Source of the DNA: SpSt-583 sp034434015
GTDB taxonomy: Bacteria > Chloroflexota > Anaerolineae > Anaerolineales > UBA6663
Reading direction: 5' to 3'
Assembly: GCA_034434015.1 (NCBI GenBank)
Contig: DAOUAB010000024.1
Span: forward strand, 74,319-138,318
Length of the DNA stretch: 64,000 nt
The notes beneath the pieces are model-generated. The model searched no databases. It saw nothing but the letters and a program-made list of their open reading frames with translations, and had not been told where the DNA came from. The translations under genes were made by a program, and so were the position numbers. The stretch's first letter is position 1; each line of letters opens with the position of its first letter. This document shows positions 51,625-60,029 of this stretch, piece by piece.

Positions 51625-53031
51625 ATGTCGCAATACGACCTGATCGTCATCGGCTCAGGCCCGGCCGGCGCCAAGGGCGCTGAAGAGGCCGCGCGGCTCG
51701 GCAAGAAAGTCGCCCTGGTCGAACGCGCGCCGCGGCTGGGCGGCGCCGGCATCAACACCGGCACCGTGCCGTCCAAGACGCTGCGCGAGATGGCGCAACT
51801 GCTGGCCAACATCCGCCAGCGCGGCGTGTACGGCCTGAAGCTGGCGCTGGAGCCGGGGCTGACCCTGGCCGACATCATGTTCCGGCGCCAGATGGTGCTG
51901 GAGGCCGAGTGGGGCGTGATCCAGCGCAACCTGGACCGTTACCGGATCGAGATCGTCCGCGGCGAAGCGCAGCTGCGCGACGCCCACACCGTGCGCGTGC
52001 GCCAGGGCGACGGGCGGACGGTCGACCTGACGGCCACCGCCGTCCTGCTCGCCACCGGTTCGTCGGCCTACCGCCCGCCGCAGATCCCGCTCGGCCATCC
52101 GCGCCTGCTGGACGCTAACACGCTGGCGGACCTGGGGCCGCTGCCGCGCGCGCTGGTGGTGGTCGGCGGCGGCGTGGTGGGGACGGAGTTCGCGGCCATG
52201 TTCGCGGCGCTCGGCGTGTCGGTGACGCTGGTGGAGTTGCAGAGCCGCCTGCTGCCGATTGTGGACGCCGAGCTGGCCGAGCGCTTCAAGCGTCACCTGG
52301 AGGAGCAGGGCGTGCGCGTGATCCTCAACGAGCCGGTCGTGAGCGTGGACGACCGCCAGCCCCAGCTGACCTTCCAGTTGCAGAGCGGCGAGGCGCTGAC
52401 CTGCGACGCCGCGCTGGTGGCGGCCGGACGGGTGGGCAACACGCGCCACCTCGGTCTGGAAGCGTTGGGCGTGGCGGTGGACGAGCAGGGCTTTGTGCAG
52501 GTGGACGACTGCATGCAGACCAGCGTGCCCGGCCTGTACGCCGCCGGCGACGTCGCGACGCGCCACGCCTTCGCGTCGGTCTCGATGGAGCAGGGCCGGA
52601 TCGCCGTGCGGCACGCCTTCGGGGCGGCGGTCGACAGCCGGCTGAGGCACATCCCGCTGGCCGTCTACACCATCCCGGAGATCGCGTTTGTGGGCCTGAC
52701 CGAGGAGGCCTGCAAGGCGCAGGGGCGGCCGTACCTCGTCGGGCGCGCCTATACGGACCAGAACCCGCGCGGCCAGATCATCGGCGACACCGGCGGCGTG
52801 CTCAAGCTGATCTTCTCCCCGCACGATAAGACCCTGCTCGGCGTGCATCTGCTGTGCGAGGGGGCGGCCGAGCTGATCCATATCGGCCTGCACGTCATGC
52901 AGGCCGGCGGCGCGCTGGACGCCTTCGCCCAGACGGTCTATAACTACCCGACCCTGTCCGCGCTGTACGCCCAGGCGGCGTTCAACGGCCTGGAGGCCTG
53001 GGAGCGCTGGAAGAGCCGGCAGGCGGAGTGA
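51625..53031 (+). CDS. sthA: soluble NAD(P) transhydrogenase
   Basis: A 468-residue FAD flavoprotein of the pyridine nucleotide-disulfide reductase superfamily. FAD motif YDLIVIGSGPAGAKGAEEAARLGKKVALVE, then GGAGINTGTVPSKTLREMA: the two active-site cysteines of dihydrolipoamide dehydrogenase are absent, and the C-terminal NYPTLSALYAQAAFNGLE replaces the HAHPTLSE motif, both as in Si-specific transhydrogenase (SthA). NAD(P) motif VVVGGGVVGTEFAAMFAALGVSVTLVE and ATG-LYAAGDVATRHAFASVSMEQGR follow. It balances NADPH and NADH. An extended -10 (TGGTATGAT, 51566-51574) is upstream. Confidence 0.9.
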   Translation: MSQYDLIVIGSGPAGAKGAEEAARLGKKVALVERAPRLGGAGINTGTVPSKTLREMAQLLANIRQRGVYGLKLALEPGLTLADIMFRRQMVLEAEWGVIQRNLDRYRIEIVRGEAQLRDAHTVRVRQGDGRTVDLTATAVLLATGSSAYRPPQIPLGHPRLLDANTLADLGPLPRALVVVGGGVVGTEFAAMFAALGVSVTLVELQSRLLPIVDAELAERFKRHLEEQGVRVILNEPVVSVDDRQPQLTFQLQSGEALTCDAALVAAGRVGNTRHLGLEALGVAVDEQGFVQVDDCMQTSVPGLYAAGDVATRHAFASVSMEQGRIAVRHAFGAAVDSRLRHIPLAVYTIPEIAFVGLTEEACKAQGRPYLVGRAYTDQNPRGQIIGDTGGVLKLIFSPHDKTLLGVHLLCEGAAELIHIGLHVMQAGGALDAFAQTVYNYPTLSALYAQAAFNGLEAWERWKSRQAE

Positions 53032-53077
53032 GTGAAGCGTGATGATTCATGAGCGGTGAACGGTGATCGGGATTTAG

Positions 53078-53842
53078 ATGCTCTTCATCCGTTACCGCAG
53101 AGGCGACGCCGTGCGCTACGGCGTGCTGGAGGGCGACGCGGTCCGCCCGCTGGACGGCGACCTGTTCGGGGCCTATCGGCGCGAGGCGCAGGCCGTGCCG
53201 CTGGCGGAGGTGGCCCTGTTAGCGCCGGTGGCGCCGGGCAAGATCGTGGCGGTCGGCAACAACTTCGCCGACCGGGCGCGCGAGGCCGGCCTGCCGGCGC
53301 CGACCGTGCCGCTGCTCTTCCTCAAGCCGCCGTCGGCCGTCATCGGGACCGGCGAGCCGATCCGGCTGCCGCCGCAGTCGGCGCGGGTGGAACACGGCGC
53401 GGAACTGGCCGCGGTCATCGGCCGCCCGGCGCGCTGGGTGTCGCCGGAGGAGGCCCTGCGGCACGTGCTGGGCTACACCTGCGCCAACGACGTGACGGCG
53501 CGCGACATCGTCGACGCCGAAGGGCTGTGGACCCGCGGCAAGAGCTTCGACACCTTCTGCCCCCTCGGCCCCTGGATCGCCACAACGCTCAACCCGGCCG
53601 ACGCCCTGATCACGTGCCGGGTCAACGGCGCGGTGCGCCAGATGACGTCCACGCACGATATGCTCTTCAGCGTGGCGCAACTGGTCGCCTTCGTCTCGTC
53701 CGTGATGACGCTGCTGCCCGGCGACGTGCTGCTCACCGGCACCCCGGCCGGCGCCGGCCCGCTGGCCGACGGAGACGAGGTCGAGGTGGAGATCGAGGGC
53801 CTCGGCGTGCTGCGCAACCCGGTTCAGCGCGACGAGCGGTAA
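53078..53842 (+). CDS. fumarylacetoacetate hydrolase family protein
   Basis: A 254-residue FAH-fold enzyme. Metal-binding acidic residues are in VEHGAELAAVIG and DVTARD, and other signatures are AVGNNFADRAREAGLPAPTVPLLFLKPPSAVIGTGEPIRLPP, TRGKSFDTFCPLGPWI and MLLTGTPAGAGPLADGDEVEVEIEGLG-like text. The family includes acylpyruvases, oxaloacetate decarboxylases and 2-hydroxyhepta-2,4-diene-dioate isomerases; the substrate is not determined. The 46-base gap after sthA holds degenerate GTGA repeats. dcd follows by 42 bases. Confidence 0.92.
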   Translation: MLFIRYRRGDAVRYGVLEGDAVRPLDGDLFGAYRREAQAVPLAEVALLAPVAPGKIVAVGNNFADRAREAGLPAPTVPLLFLKPPSAVIGTGEPIRLPPQSARVEHGAELAAVIGRPARWVSPEEALRHVLGYTCANDVTARDIVDAEGLWTRGKSFDTFCPLGPWIATTLNPADALITCRVNGAVRQMTSTHDMLFSVAQLVAFVSSVMTLLPGDVLLTGTPAGAGPLADGDEVEVEIEGLGVLRNPVQRDER

Positions 53843-53884
53843 GTTTTGCCATCCGCCATCAACTATCCGTTTGGGAGTCTGTGT

Positions 53885-54439
53885 ATGGGTCTCAAGTCCG
53901 ACCGCTGGATCAAACGCATGGCGCTGGAGCACCGCATGATCGAGCCGTTCGTGGACAGCCAGGTCCGCGACGGCGTGATCTCGTACGGCGTGTCGTCCTA
54001 CGGCTACGACATCCGCGTGGCCGATGAGTACAAGATCTTCACCGACGTCTTCGCGGCCACCGTCGACCCCAAGCACTTCGACCCGAAGTCGATGGTCGAT
54101 TTCAAGGGCGAGGTCTGCGTCATCCCGCCGAACTCGTTTGTGCTGGCCAAGACGGTGGAGTATTTCCGCATCCCGCGCAGCGTGCTGACGGTCTGCCTGG
54201 GCAAATCGTCCTACGCCCGCTGCGGCCTGATTGTCAACGTCACGCCGTTCGAGCCGGAGTGGCAGGGCTACGTCACGCTCGAAATCTCCAACACCACCCC
54301 GCTGCCCGCCAAGGTCTATTCCAATGAGGGCATCGCCCAGGTGCTGTTCTTCGAGGCCGACGAGGTGTGCGAGGTGTCGTACGCGGACAAGAAGGGCAAG
54401 TATCAGAACCAGCAGTCGATCGTGCTGCCGAAGCTCTGA
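53885..54439 (+). CDS. dcd: dCTP deaminase
   Basis: A 184-residue trimeric dCTP deaminase that makes dUTP for thymidylate synthesis. Signatures: MGLKSDRWIKRMALEHRMIEPFVDSQVRDGVISYGVSSYGYDIRVADEYKIF, GLIVNVTPFEPEWQGYVTLEISNTTPLPAKVYSNEGIAQVLFFEAD and the C-terminal GKYQNQQSIVLPKL. The SSYAR and EPEWQG segments contain the catalytic Glu and substrate-binding residues of the family. ATG 53885 follows GGGAG; an in-frame start at 53846 is less likely. Ends 5 bases from the convergent MFS gene. Confidence 0.95.
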   Translation: MGLKSDRWIKRMALEHRMIEPFVDSQVRDGVISYGVSSYGYDIRVADEYKIFTDVFAATVDPKHFDPKSMVDFKGEVCVIPPNSFVLAKTVEYFRIPRSVLTVCLGKSSYARCGLIVNVTPFEPEWQGYVTLEISNTTPLPAKVYSNEGIAQVLFFEADEVCEVSYADKKGKYQNQQSIVLPKL

Positions 54440-54444
54440 GTTGT

Positions 54445-55644
54445 CTAATCCCCGGTCGGCGCCGGCGCGGGGGCCGGGCTGCGCCGGAGCACCAGTCCCA
54501 GGCTGAGGAGCGCCGCCAGCCCGGCCAGGGCCGCGTTCAGCTGCAGCGCCAGGGCCAGCCCGGTCCGGTCCGCCAGCCAGCCGGTGAACGATGTCCCCAG
54601 GGCCCCCAGCGCGAAGGTCAGGCCCAGGATCAGGCCGGACGCGAAACCGGCCCGCCCGGGCAGAGTCCGCTGCGCCATGGTCACCAGGATGCTGTGCGGG
54701 CCGCCATTGAACAGGCCGGCCAGCGCCGCCAGCAGATAAAGCCACGGTCCGCGGACCAGGGGGAACAGGACGAACGGCGCCAGGCTGAGCAACTGCGAGA
54801 GGAGGATGGTGCGCGGGTAGCTCCACCGGTCGGCCAGCGAGCTGCCCAGCACCCCGCCGATCGCGGTGCCGGCCATGAACACCCCCACGACCGCGCCGTA
54901 CTCGCTCGAGGTCAGGCCCAGGTCCTGGAGGAACTTCGGGCCGAAGGTGGTGATGACGCTCTGCGCCCACACGCGCAACCCCGAGATCACCAGGATGAGG
55001 ACCAGCAGCCCCAGGGCCGGGACGACCAGGGGACGCGCGCCGGCCGGGTGCGCGCCGGTCGCGGCCGGGCGCGAGGGCGAACCGGCGCCCGCCGGCAGAG
55101 CCCAGAACGTGAACAGCCCCAGGAGAAACGTCAGCGCCGCCGGGCCGAAGAGCCCGGGCCGGCCGACGTGTTCGAGCAGGAAGCCGCCGACGGCGGGGCC
55201 GGCCGAGAGGCCAACCTGCCCGAAGAGGAAGAAGATCGACGCCGCGGTGGCCGCCTGACCCGCCAGCCCCAGCGCCCCCACCTGCGCCGCCCGCGCGGTC
55301 CCCGGCGGGTGGAAGGCGCCCGAGCCCAGCGAGCCCAACAGCATGAACGGGAGCGCCCAGCCGGCCGGCGCCAGGGCCAGCAGTCCGAAGAAGGCCGCCA
55401 TCCACAGCACGCCGCCCGCCAGCGTCCAGCGCCCGCCGTCCCGGTCGGAGAGCCAGCCGAAGAACGGCTGGGTCAGCGAGCCCAGGATCGCGTAGGCGGT
55501 GGCGATCAGGCCGATCTGCGCGTTGCTCAGGCCGAGCGTGAGGCTGAGCGCGGCGAGCAGCACGCCGACCTGCCCGTTGAGGACGTCGACGCCGAGGTGG
55601 CTGAGGGAGACGGACAGGAAGGCCGGGTAGCGGAGGAGGCGCAT
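54445..55644 (-). CDS. MFS transporter (fosmidomycin-resistance-like)
   Basis: A 399-residue 12-helix transporter: YPAFLSVSLSHLGVDVLNGQVGVLLAALSLTLGLSNAQIGLIATAYAILGSLTQPFFGWLSDRDGGRW, LLGSLGSGAFHPPGTARAAQV (a motif of the Fsr group), VGVFMAGTAIGGVLGSSLADRWSYPR and FNGGPHSILVTMAQRTLPGRAGFASGLILGLTFALGALG. The best family match by eye is the fosmidomycin-resistance (Fsr) type; the substrate is unknown. A TATAAT box lies 8 bases before the ATG (minus strand, 55652-55657), so the mRNA should be leaderless. Confidence 0.88.
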   Translation of the reverse strand: MRLLRYPAFLSVSLSHLGVDVLNGQVGVLLAALSLTLGLSNAQIGLIATAYAILGSLTQPFFGWLSDRDGGRWTLAGGVLWMAAFFGLLALAPAGWALPFMLLGSLGSGAFHPPGTARAAQVGALGLAGQAATAASIFFLFGQVGLSAGPAVGGFLLEHVGRPGLFGPAALTFLLGLFTFWALPAGAGSPSRPAATGAHPAGARPLVVPALGLLVLILVISGLRVWAQSVITTFGPKFLQDLGLTSSEYGAVVGVFMAGTAIGGVLGSSLADRWSYPRTILLSQLLSLAPFVLFPLVRGPWLYLLAALAGLFNGGPHSILVTMAQRTLPGRAGFASGLILGLTFALGALGTSFTGWLADRTGLALALQLNAALAGLAALLSLGLVLRRSPAPAPAPTGD

Positions 55645-55651
55645 GGCGGCG

Positions 55652-55657
55652 ATTATA
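55652..55657 (-). promoter_or_regulatory. -10 box (TATAAT) of the MFS gene, overlapping a stop codon
   Basis: CTATAATCGCC on the minus strand, 7 bases before ATG 55644. The same bases contain the TAA stop (55653-55655) of the upstream DUF2891 gene, so the two genes share sequence but the MFS gene has its own promoter. Confidence 0.6.
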
Positions 55658-56684
55658 GCGCCGCCGCGCGTTCCAACGCATACGCCGCGAACGTCGCCAG
55701 CCAGTGCTCGCCCATGTAGTCGCCGCTGGCGACGTGGGCCAGGCCGGCCTCGAGGTGACGGGCGGCGGCCTCCACGAGCACGGGCCGGCGCACATCGTCC
55801 GGCGTCAGGGCGCGGGCCAGCTCAAAGAAGCACCACGCCCGGCTGAGGTTCAAACCATCCAGGTGCACGAGCTGACCGTCGGTCCGGTCGGTCACCACGG
55901 CCGGCGTGAGCAGGCCCGCCGGCCCGCCCGCGCGCAGATCGGGCAGGAAGCCGTCCAGCCAGGCCGCGAAATCGGCCGCGGGCAGCAGCCGCCGCAGCAG
56001 GTCGGCTTCGACCAGGCACGGCGAGAGAAAGTCGTTGCCGCCCGGCTCCCAGCGCGCCGGGCCGTCGCGGTCCCGGCCGAAGTAGTCCAGGCCGCGCGCG
56101 CGGACCAGGTCCTGCAGCGGGGCGTGGTTGACGGCCACCGCATAGTCCCAGGCGAAGGCCAGGCCGAAGGCGGTGTTGGCGTGCGTGCCGGCGCGGATCG
56201 GGTAGGTCTGGCGAGGGAAAAACTCCAGGTAACGGGCGACGATGACGTCGGCCAGCGGCTGGAGGTTCTGCAACCAGCGCCGGGCGTCGGCGTCGTGCCA
56301 GGCCCCCAGCTCCTGGGCCAGTTTGAGCAGCCAGGCCCAGCCGTAGGGGCGCTCGAAGCCCGGCCGCGCGCGGAAGTAATCGGCCTCGACGCGCAGGTTC
56401 TCGGCGGCCAGGTTCTCGTCCAGCGCGGCGCGGATGGCCGCGGCCTGGGGCAGGTCCGGGAAGCGGCGCAGCAGGCGGACTAGCAGCCAGTGGCCGTGGA
56501 CCGATGAGTGCCAGTCGAAGCAGCCGTAGAAGGCGGGGTGCAGGGCGCGCGGCCGGCGCGCGTCGTCCGGGCCGGCCAGGACGTGCTGAGGCTGATACGG
56601 GAACTCGCGCCGGACACAGCCCAGGGCCAGGGCCGTGAAGCGCGCGGCCAGGGGGAGATCGAGAGAGGCGGGCGTTCTGCTCAT
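55653..56684 (-). CDS. DUF2891 protein
   Basis: A 343-residue protein with the DUF2891 signature HPAFYGCFDWHSSVHGHWLLVRLLRRFPD (residues about 49-77), followed by EADYFRARPGFERPYGWAWLLKLAQELGAW, RAGTHANTAFGLAFAWDYAV and GGNDFLSPCLVEADLLRRLLP. The repeated helices and His/Trp pattern look like an alpha/alpha toroid, similar to other glycan-active folds, but no activity is known for the family. Its stop lies inside the -10 box of the next gene. It is 47 bases downstream of the Rieske gene. Confidence 0.88.
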   Translation of the reverse strand: MSRTPASLDLPLAARFTALALGCVRREFPYQPQHVLAGPDDARRPRALHPAFYGCFDWHSSVHGHWLLVRLLRRFPDLPQAAAIRAALDENLAAENLRVEADYFRARPGFERPYGWAWLLKLAQELGAWHDADARRWLQNLQPLADVIVARYLEFFPRQTYPIRAGTHANTAFGLAFAWDYAVAVNHAPLQDLVRARGLDYFGRDRDGPARWEPGGNDFLSPCLVEADLLRRLLPAADFAAWLDGFLPDLRAGGPAGLLTPAVVTDRTDGQLVHLDGLNLSRAWCFFELARALTPDDVRRPVLVEAAARHLEAGLAHVASGDYMGEHWLATFAAYALERAAAL

Positions 56685-56731
56685 CGGTCATCGGGCGGAG
56701 GCGGGCCCCGCCCCCGCAAGCCGGAGGGCGT

Positions 56732-57088
56732 CTACACGTCGGCGTCCACCCAAATCGCGCCGCTTTCAACTTTGACCGGGAACACCGGCAGCGCCTTGCG
56801 GCGCGAGAGCGCGCCCAGCACCACGCCCAGGCCCGGCGGCCACGGGCTCCAGTCCTTCACGTCGCCGGTGCGCAGATCGAAGGCGCTGTGGTGCCAGGGG
56901 CAGGTGAGGCTGCAATCGTCGTTCAACTTGCCCCAGCGCAACGGCAGGCCCATGTGCGGGCAGGCGCTGGCCACGGCGAAGACCTGGCCCAGGTGGTGCA
57001 CCAGGAGCACGCGCCGCGAACCGGCGTCCACCACCCGGCGAGCGCCGGGCTTCAACTCAGACTCCGCCAGGACTTTGATCCAGCTCAT
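56732..57088 (-). CDS. Rieske [2Fe-2S] domain protein
   Basis: A 118-residue stand-alone Rieske ferredoxin-like protein. The cluster ligands are Cys43, His45 (ACPHMGLPLRWGK) and Cys63, His66 (TCPWHHSAFD). The rest is the usual small beta-sandwich ending with VFPVKVESGAIWVDADV, in which the last part binds no cofactor. Such proteins serve dioxygenases, nitrite reductases or unknown electron-transfer partners; none is nearby. It follows the TIGR01777 gene by 37 bases. Confidence 0.92.
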   Translation of the reverse strand: MSWIKVLAESELKPGARRVVDAGSRRVLLVHHLGQVFAVASACPHMGLPLRWGKLNDDCSLTCPWHHSAFDLRTGDVKDWSPWPPGLGVVLGALSRRKALPVFPVKVESGAIWVDADV

Positions 57089-57125
57089 AACGTCTCGCCG
57101 CGCCGCCTCGAGTGACCGGGTTGCG

Positions 57126-58067
57126 CTACCGCACCAGGTCCCTCAACGCCGTCTCGGCCTCGGGGAACTTGAAGCGAAAGCCGGCCTGCTGAAGACGCCG
57201 GGGCACCTGGCGATGGCTGGTGAGCACCAGCCGGTCCGCGATCTCCCCCAGGGCGATCCGGAGCGCGAAGGCCGGCGCCGGGATGAGGTGCGGCCGGCGC
57301 ATCACGCGGCCCAGCAGGCGGCCGAACTCGTCGTTGGTCAGGATGTTCGGCGCCACCAGGTTGTAGGCGCCCTGGGCCGAGGCGCTCTCCAGCAGGAAGC
57401 GGATGGCCGCGACCTCGTCCTTGATGTGAATCCACGGGAACCACTGCTTGCCGCTCCCCAGCGGCCCGCCGGCGAACAGGCTGTACGGGAACCGGATCAC
57501 GGGCAGCAGCCCGCCCTGGGCGCTGAGCACCACGGCCGAACGGGTGACGACGCGCCGCACGCCGAGCGCCTCCACCGGCTCGGTGGACTTCTCCCAGGCC
57601 AGGCAGACTTCCGAGAAGAAATCTGATCCGGGCGACGCGTCCTCGGGCAGCTCGGTGTTCCCGCGGTTGCCGTAGTAGCCCACGGCCGAGGCCTGGACGA
57701 CGACGGCCGGCTTCTTGTTCGCCGCCCGGACGGCCTCGACCACGGCTTGGCCGGCGTCCGCGCGGCTCTGCCGGATGGCGCGCTTGCGCTCCGGGGTCCA
57801 GCGCCCGCGCAGGATGATTCCGAAGACGTCATCGGCGCCGGCGATGTTCTCGCCGGCCAGGTTGACGATGGCGTCCGCGCCGTCGACCCAGTGACCCCAG
57901 CCCTGCGCCGTCCGCCCATCCCACTTCACGGCGCGGGCGTGCGAAGGCAGGTTCGTGACGCGGTCAGGATCGCGGCTGAGGATGATGATCTCGTGGCCGT
58001 CGGCGGCCAGGCTGGCAGTCAGCTCCCGGCCGATCAGGCCGCTGCCGCCGGTGATGATGACTTTCAT
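57126..58067 (-). CDS. TIGR01777 family SDR-type oxidoreductase/epimerase
   Basis: A 313-residue atypical SDR. Nucleotide motif MKVIITGGSGLIGRELTASLAADGHEIIILSRDPDRV, then KWDGRTAQGWGHWVDGADAIVNLAGENIAG, VVVQASAVGYYGNRGNTELPEDASPGSDFFSEVCLAWEKSTEPVEALGVR and GSGKQWFPWIHIKDEVAAIRFLLE, all of which define the TIGR01777/YfcH group. Substrate unknown. ATG 58067 has GAGGG upstream; ATG 58082 overlaps the stop of the GT39 gene (ATGA) and would add MTEGP. The last 28 residues contain the family's C-terminal DUF1731-like region. Confidence 0.92.
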   Translation of the reverse strand: MKVIITGGSGLIGRELTASLAADGHEIIILSRDPDRVTNLPSHARAVKWDGRTAQGWGHWVDGADAIVNLAGENIAGADDVFGIILRGRWTPERKRAIRQSRADAGQAVVEAVRAANKKPAVVVQASAVGYYGNRGNTELPEDASPGSDFFSEVCLAWEKSTEPVEALGVRRVVTRSAVVLSAQGGLLPVIRFPYSLFAGGPLGSGKQWFPWIHIKDEVAAIRFLLESASAQGAYNLVAPNILTNDEFGRLLGRVMRRPHLIPAPAFALRIALGEIADRLVLTSHRQVPRRLQQAGFRFKFPEAETALRDLVR

Positions 58068-58078
58068 AGGGCCCTCGG

Positions 58079-60022
58079 TCATGGTCGCACGGCAATGTTG
58101 CCCAAATCCAGGCGATCTCCCGATATTGTATCGCCAACTGACACGGGGAGCCGCGCGCCGTCGGCCAGGTTATACAGGCCGATCATCAGCCGGTAATCGC
58201 CCGGCGGGAGGTCCGCCGGGACCAGGACGCCGTGGTTGTCGGCCACGCGCACGCCGGGCGTCCAGGTGGTGGTCGGCGCCAGCCCGCCGCCCGGCTCGCC
58301 GTCCTGCTGCGCCACCGGCGGCGCATTCACGTCGCGGTACAGGTGGACGAAGACCTTGTAGCGCTCGGCCGGGGCGGCGTCCGCGCGCCAGAACAGAGTC
58401 AGTTGCAGGATGTCGCCCGGGGCCAGCGCCGCCGCCGGGAGCGCGTAACCGTCCAGCCGAATCTGCGCGCCAAAACGCGCCTCCACCCGCGTCGCCGGCT
58501 CGGTCGCCGGGCGGGCGGCGGCGTAGGTCGCCAGCCGCACCTGCCCGAACCACTGGTCGCCGGCCTTGAAGGTGTTGGCGTTCAGCCAGCCCTCGATGAA
58601 GCGCTCCGGGTCGGCCTGCTGGTCGCCCCAGTACAGCACAAACACGCGGGCGTGGCGCGCGGCGATCTCGCGGAGCTGCGCCTCCGTGCGGGCCGGGTCC
58701 AGCGGGCGCGTTTCCGGCAGCGGGTAGATCGGCGCGGCGCCGGGCGCGTCGGCGCGATGGTAGTAGGCGAAGGCCTCGACCTGGTTGGGCGCATGGGTGA
58801 TGATGGCGTCGTCCGGGCGCGCGATGGACTCGATGTAGCGGGCAATACCGCGATAGTCGTCGCGGAAATAAGCGGGGTTGAAGTACAGGTTATGGAGGGA
58901 CAGAAGCGTGAAGAACAGAACCCCAAACCCCAAACCCCAGGCCCCAAGCTTCAGGAGCCGGGCCCGTCTGACCGTTGACCGCTGGCCGTTGAAAGCTCCC
59001 CCCAACAGCAGGCACAGCGGCGGCGCGGCGACGAGCAGGAACTTGGAGAAGGCCTCGGTAAGCAGACCGAATGCGAGGGTGAGACCGGCCGGGACGAACA
59101 ACCAGGCGAGCAGGGTCAGGGTTGGGGATCGGAGACCGGGGAGCGGAGATTGAAGCCAGAGCCCAAGCAGCGCCAGCCCGGCGACGGCGGCCAAACCCCC
59201 TATGGCCTCGGCGGTCTGGAGGGTGCGGCCAAAGGCCAGGTAGCGAGCTAAATCGAGAAACGACTGCCACAACGGATGAAACTCGCGCGCGGCCGGCCAG
59301 CCGGTGAGCTGGCGGTAGGCGTTTGGGAGCCAGGGGAGGTAGAGCAACAGGACGGCGAGCTGGAGGCTGAACCACTGAGTGACCGGAGAGCGGGGACGAA
59401 AGAGGGAAGCCCCTGAGGGCGGACGCCACGGGCCGGCCAGCCTGAGCACCGCGACCAGGTTCTGGGCGATGAGGACGAAACCGAACGCGTAGTGCGTGTA
59501 CAGGCCCAGCGCCGTCACCAGACAGTATCCAGGCGCCAGGCGCCAGGCGTCCCATCTCTGAGGCCACAGTTTCTCGAAAAGCAAAAATGACCCGGCGCTC
59601 GCCGCCGCCAGCAGCGCATACATGCGCGCCTCTTGCGAGTAGTAGATCAGGAACGGGTTGATCGCGCCGAACAGGGCCGCCGCCAGGCCTGCGCCGCGCC
59701 CCAGCCACTCCCGGCCCAGGCGGTAAAGCAGGGCCGTGAGCGCGACGCCGGCAAAGGCCGAGAGGCCGCGCAGGGCGAACTCGCTCTCCCCCAGCAGGCC
59801 GCGCCAGGCCTTGAGCAGCAGATAGTAGCCGGGCGGGTGGATATCGGCGGCGGCGTTGCGCAAAAGGGTCGGCGCGTCCCGCGCTGCCAGCACGCGCGAG
59901 TTGCCCTCGTCGTTCCAGTAGCTCTGGAAGTCGATCCGGTAGAAACGCAAGCTCGCGGCGAGGAGCAGGACGGCCAGGCACGTCAGACGAAGGACGACCG
60001 ATGAAGGACGAGCGCCCGGCAT
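58079..60022 (-). CDS. GT39-like membrane glycosyltransferase
   Basis: A 647-residue polytopic transferase of the GT-C clan: after a first helix (VVLRLTCLAVLLLAASLRFY) comes the acidic FQSYWNDEGNS (Asp38 Glu39), followed by DIHPPGYYLLLKAWRGLLGESEFALRGLSAFAG and YYSQEARMYALLAAASAGSFLLF, and about ten helices to residue ~375. The soluble C-terminus has a carbohydrate-binding-like beta domain. It would transfer a sugar from a polyprenyl-phosphate donor outside the membrane. Several low-complexity G-rich or GACCG repeats occur in its coding sequence (e.g. 58921-58945). Its stop overlaps the TIGR01777 start; it begins 7 bases after the glycosidase gene. Confidence 0.9.
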   Translation of the reverse strand: MPGARPSSVVLRLTCLAVLLLAASLRFYRIDFQSYWNDEGNSRVLAARDAPTLLRNAAADIHPPGYYLLLKAWRGLLGESEFALRGLSAFAGVALTALLYRLGREWLGRGAGLAAALFGAINPFLIYYSQEARMYALLAAASAGSFLLFEKLWPQRWDAWRLAPGYCLVTALGLYTHYAFGFVLIAQNLVAVLRLAGPWRPPSGASLFRPRSPVTQWFSLQLAVLLLYLPWLPNAYRQLTGWPAAREFHPLWQSFLDLARYLAFGRTLQTAEAIGGLAAVAGLALLGLWLQSPLPGLRSPTLTLLAWLFVPAGLTLAFGLLTEAFSKFLLVAAPPLCLLLGGAFNGQRSTVRRARLLKLGAWGLGFGVLFFTLLSLHNLYFNPAYFRDDYRGIARYIESIARPDDAIITHAPNQVEAFAYYHRADAPGAAPIYPLPETRPLDPARTEAQLREIAARHARVFVLYWGDQQADPERFIEGWLNANTFKAGDQWFGQVRLATYAAARPATEPATRVEARFGAQIRLDGYALPAAALAPGDILQLTLFWRADAAPAERYKVFVHLYRDVNAPPVAQQDGEPGGGLAPTTTWTPGVRVADNHGVLVPADLPPGDYRLMIGLYNLADGARLPVSVGDTISGDRLDLGNIAVRP

Positions 60023-60029
60023 ACAGGGC

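Noticed and set aside
51625..53031. Dihydrolipoamide dehydrogenase (L-protein of glycine cleavage)
   Set aside because: The paired active-site cysteines and the C-terminal HAHPTLSE motif are absent; the sequence fits soluble transhydrogenase SthA.
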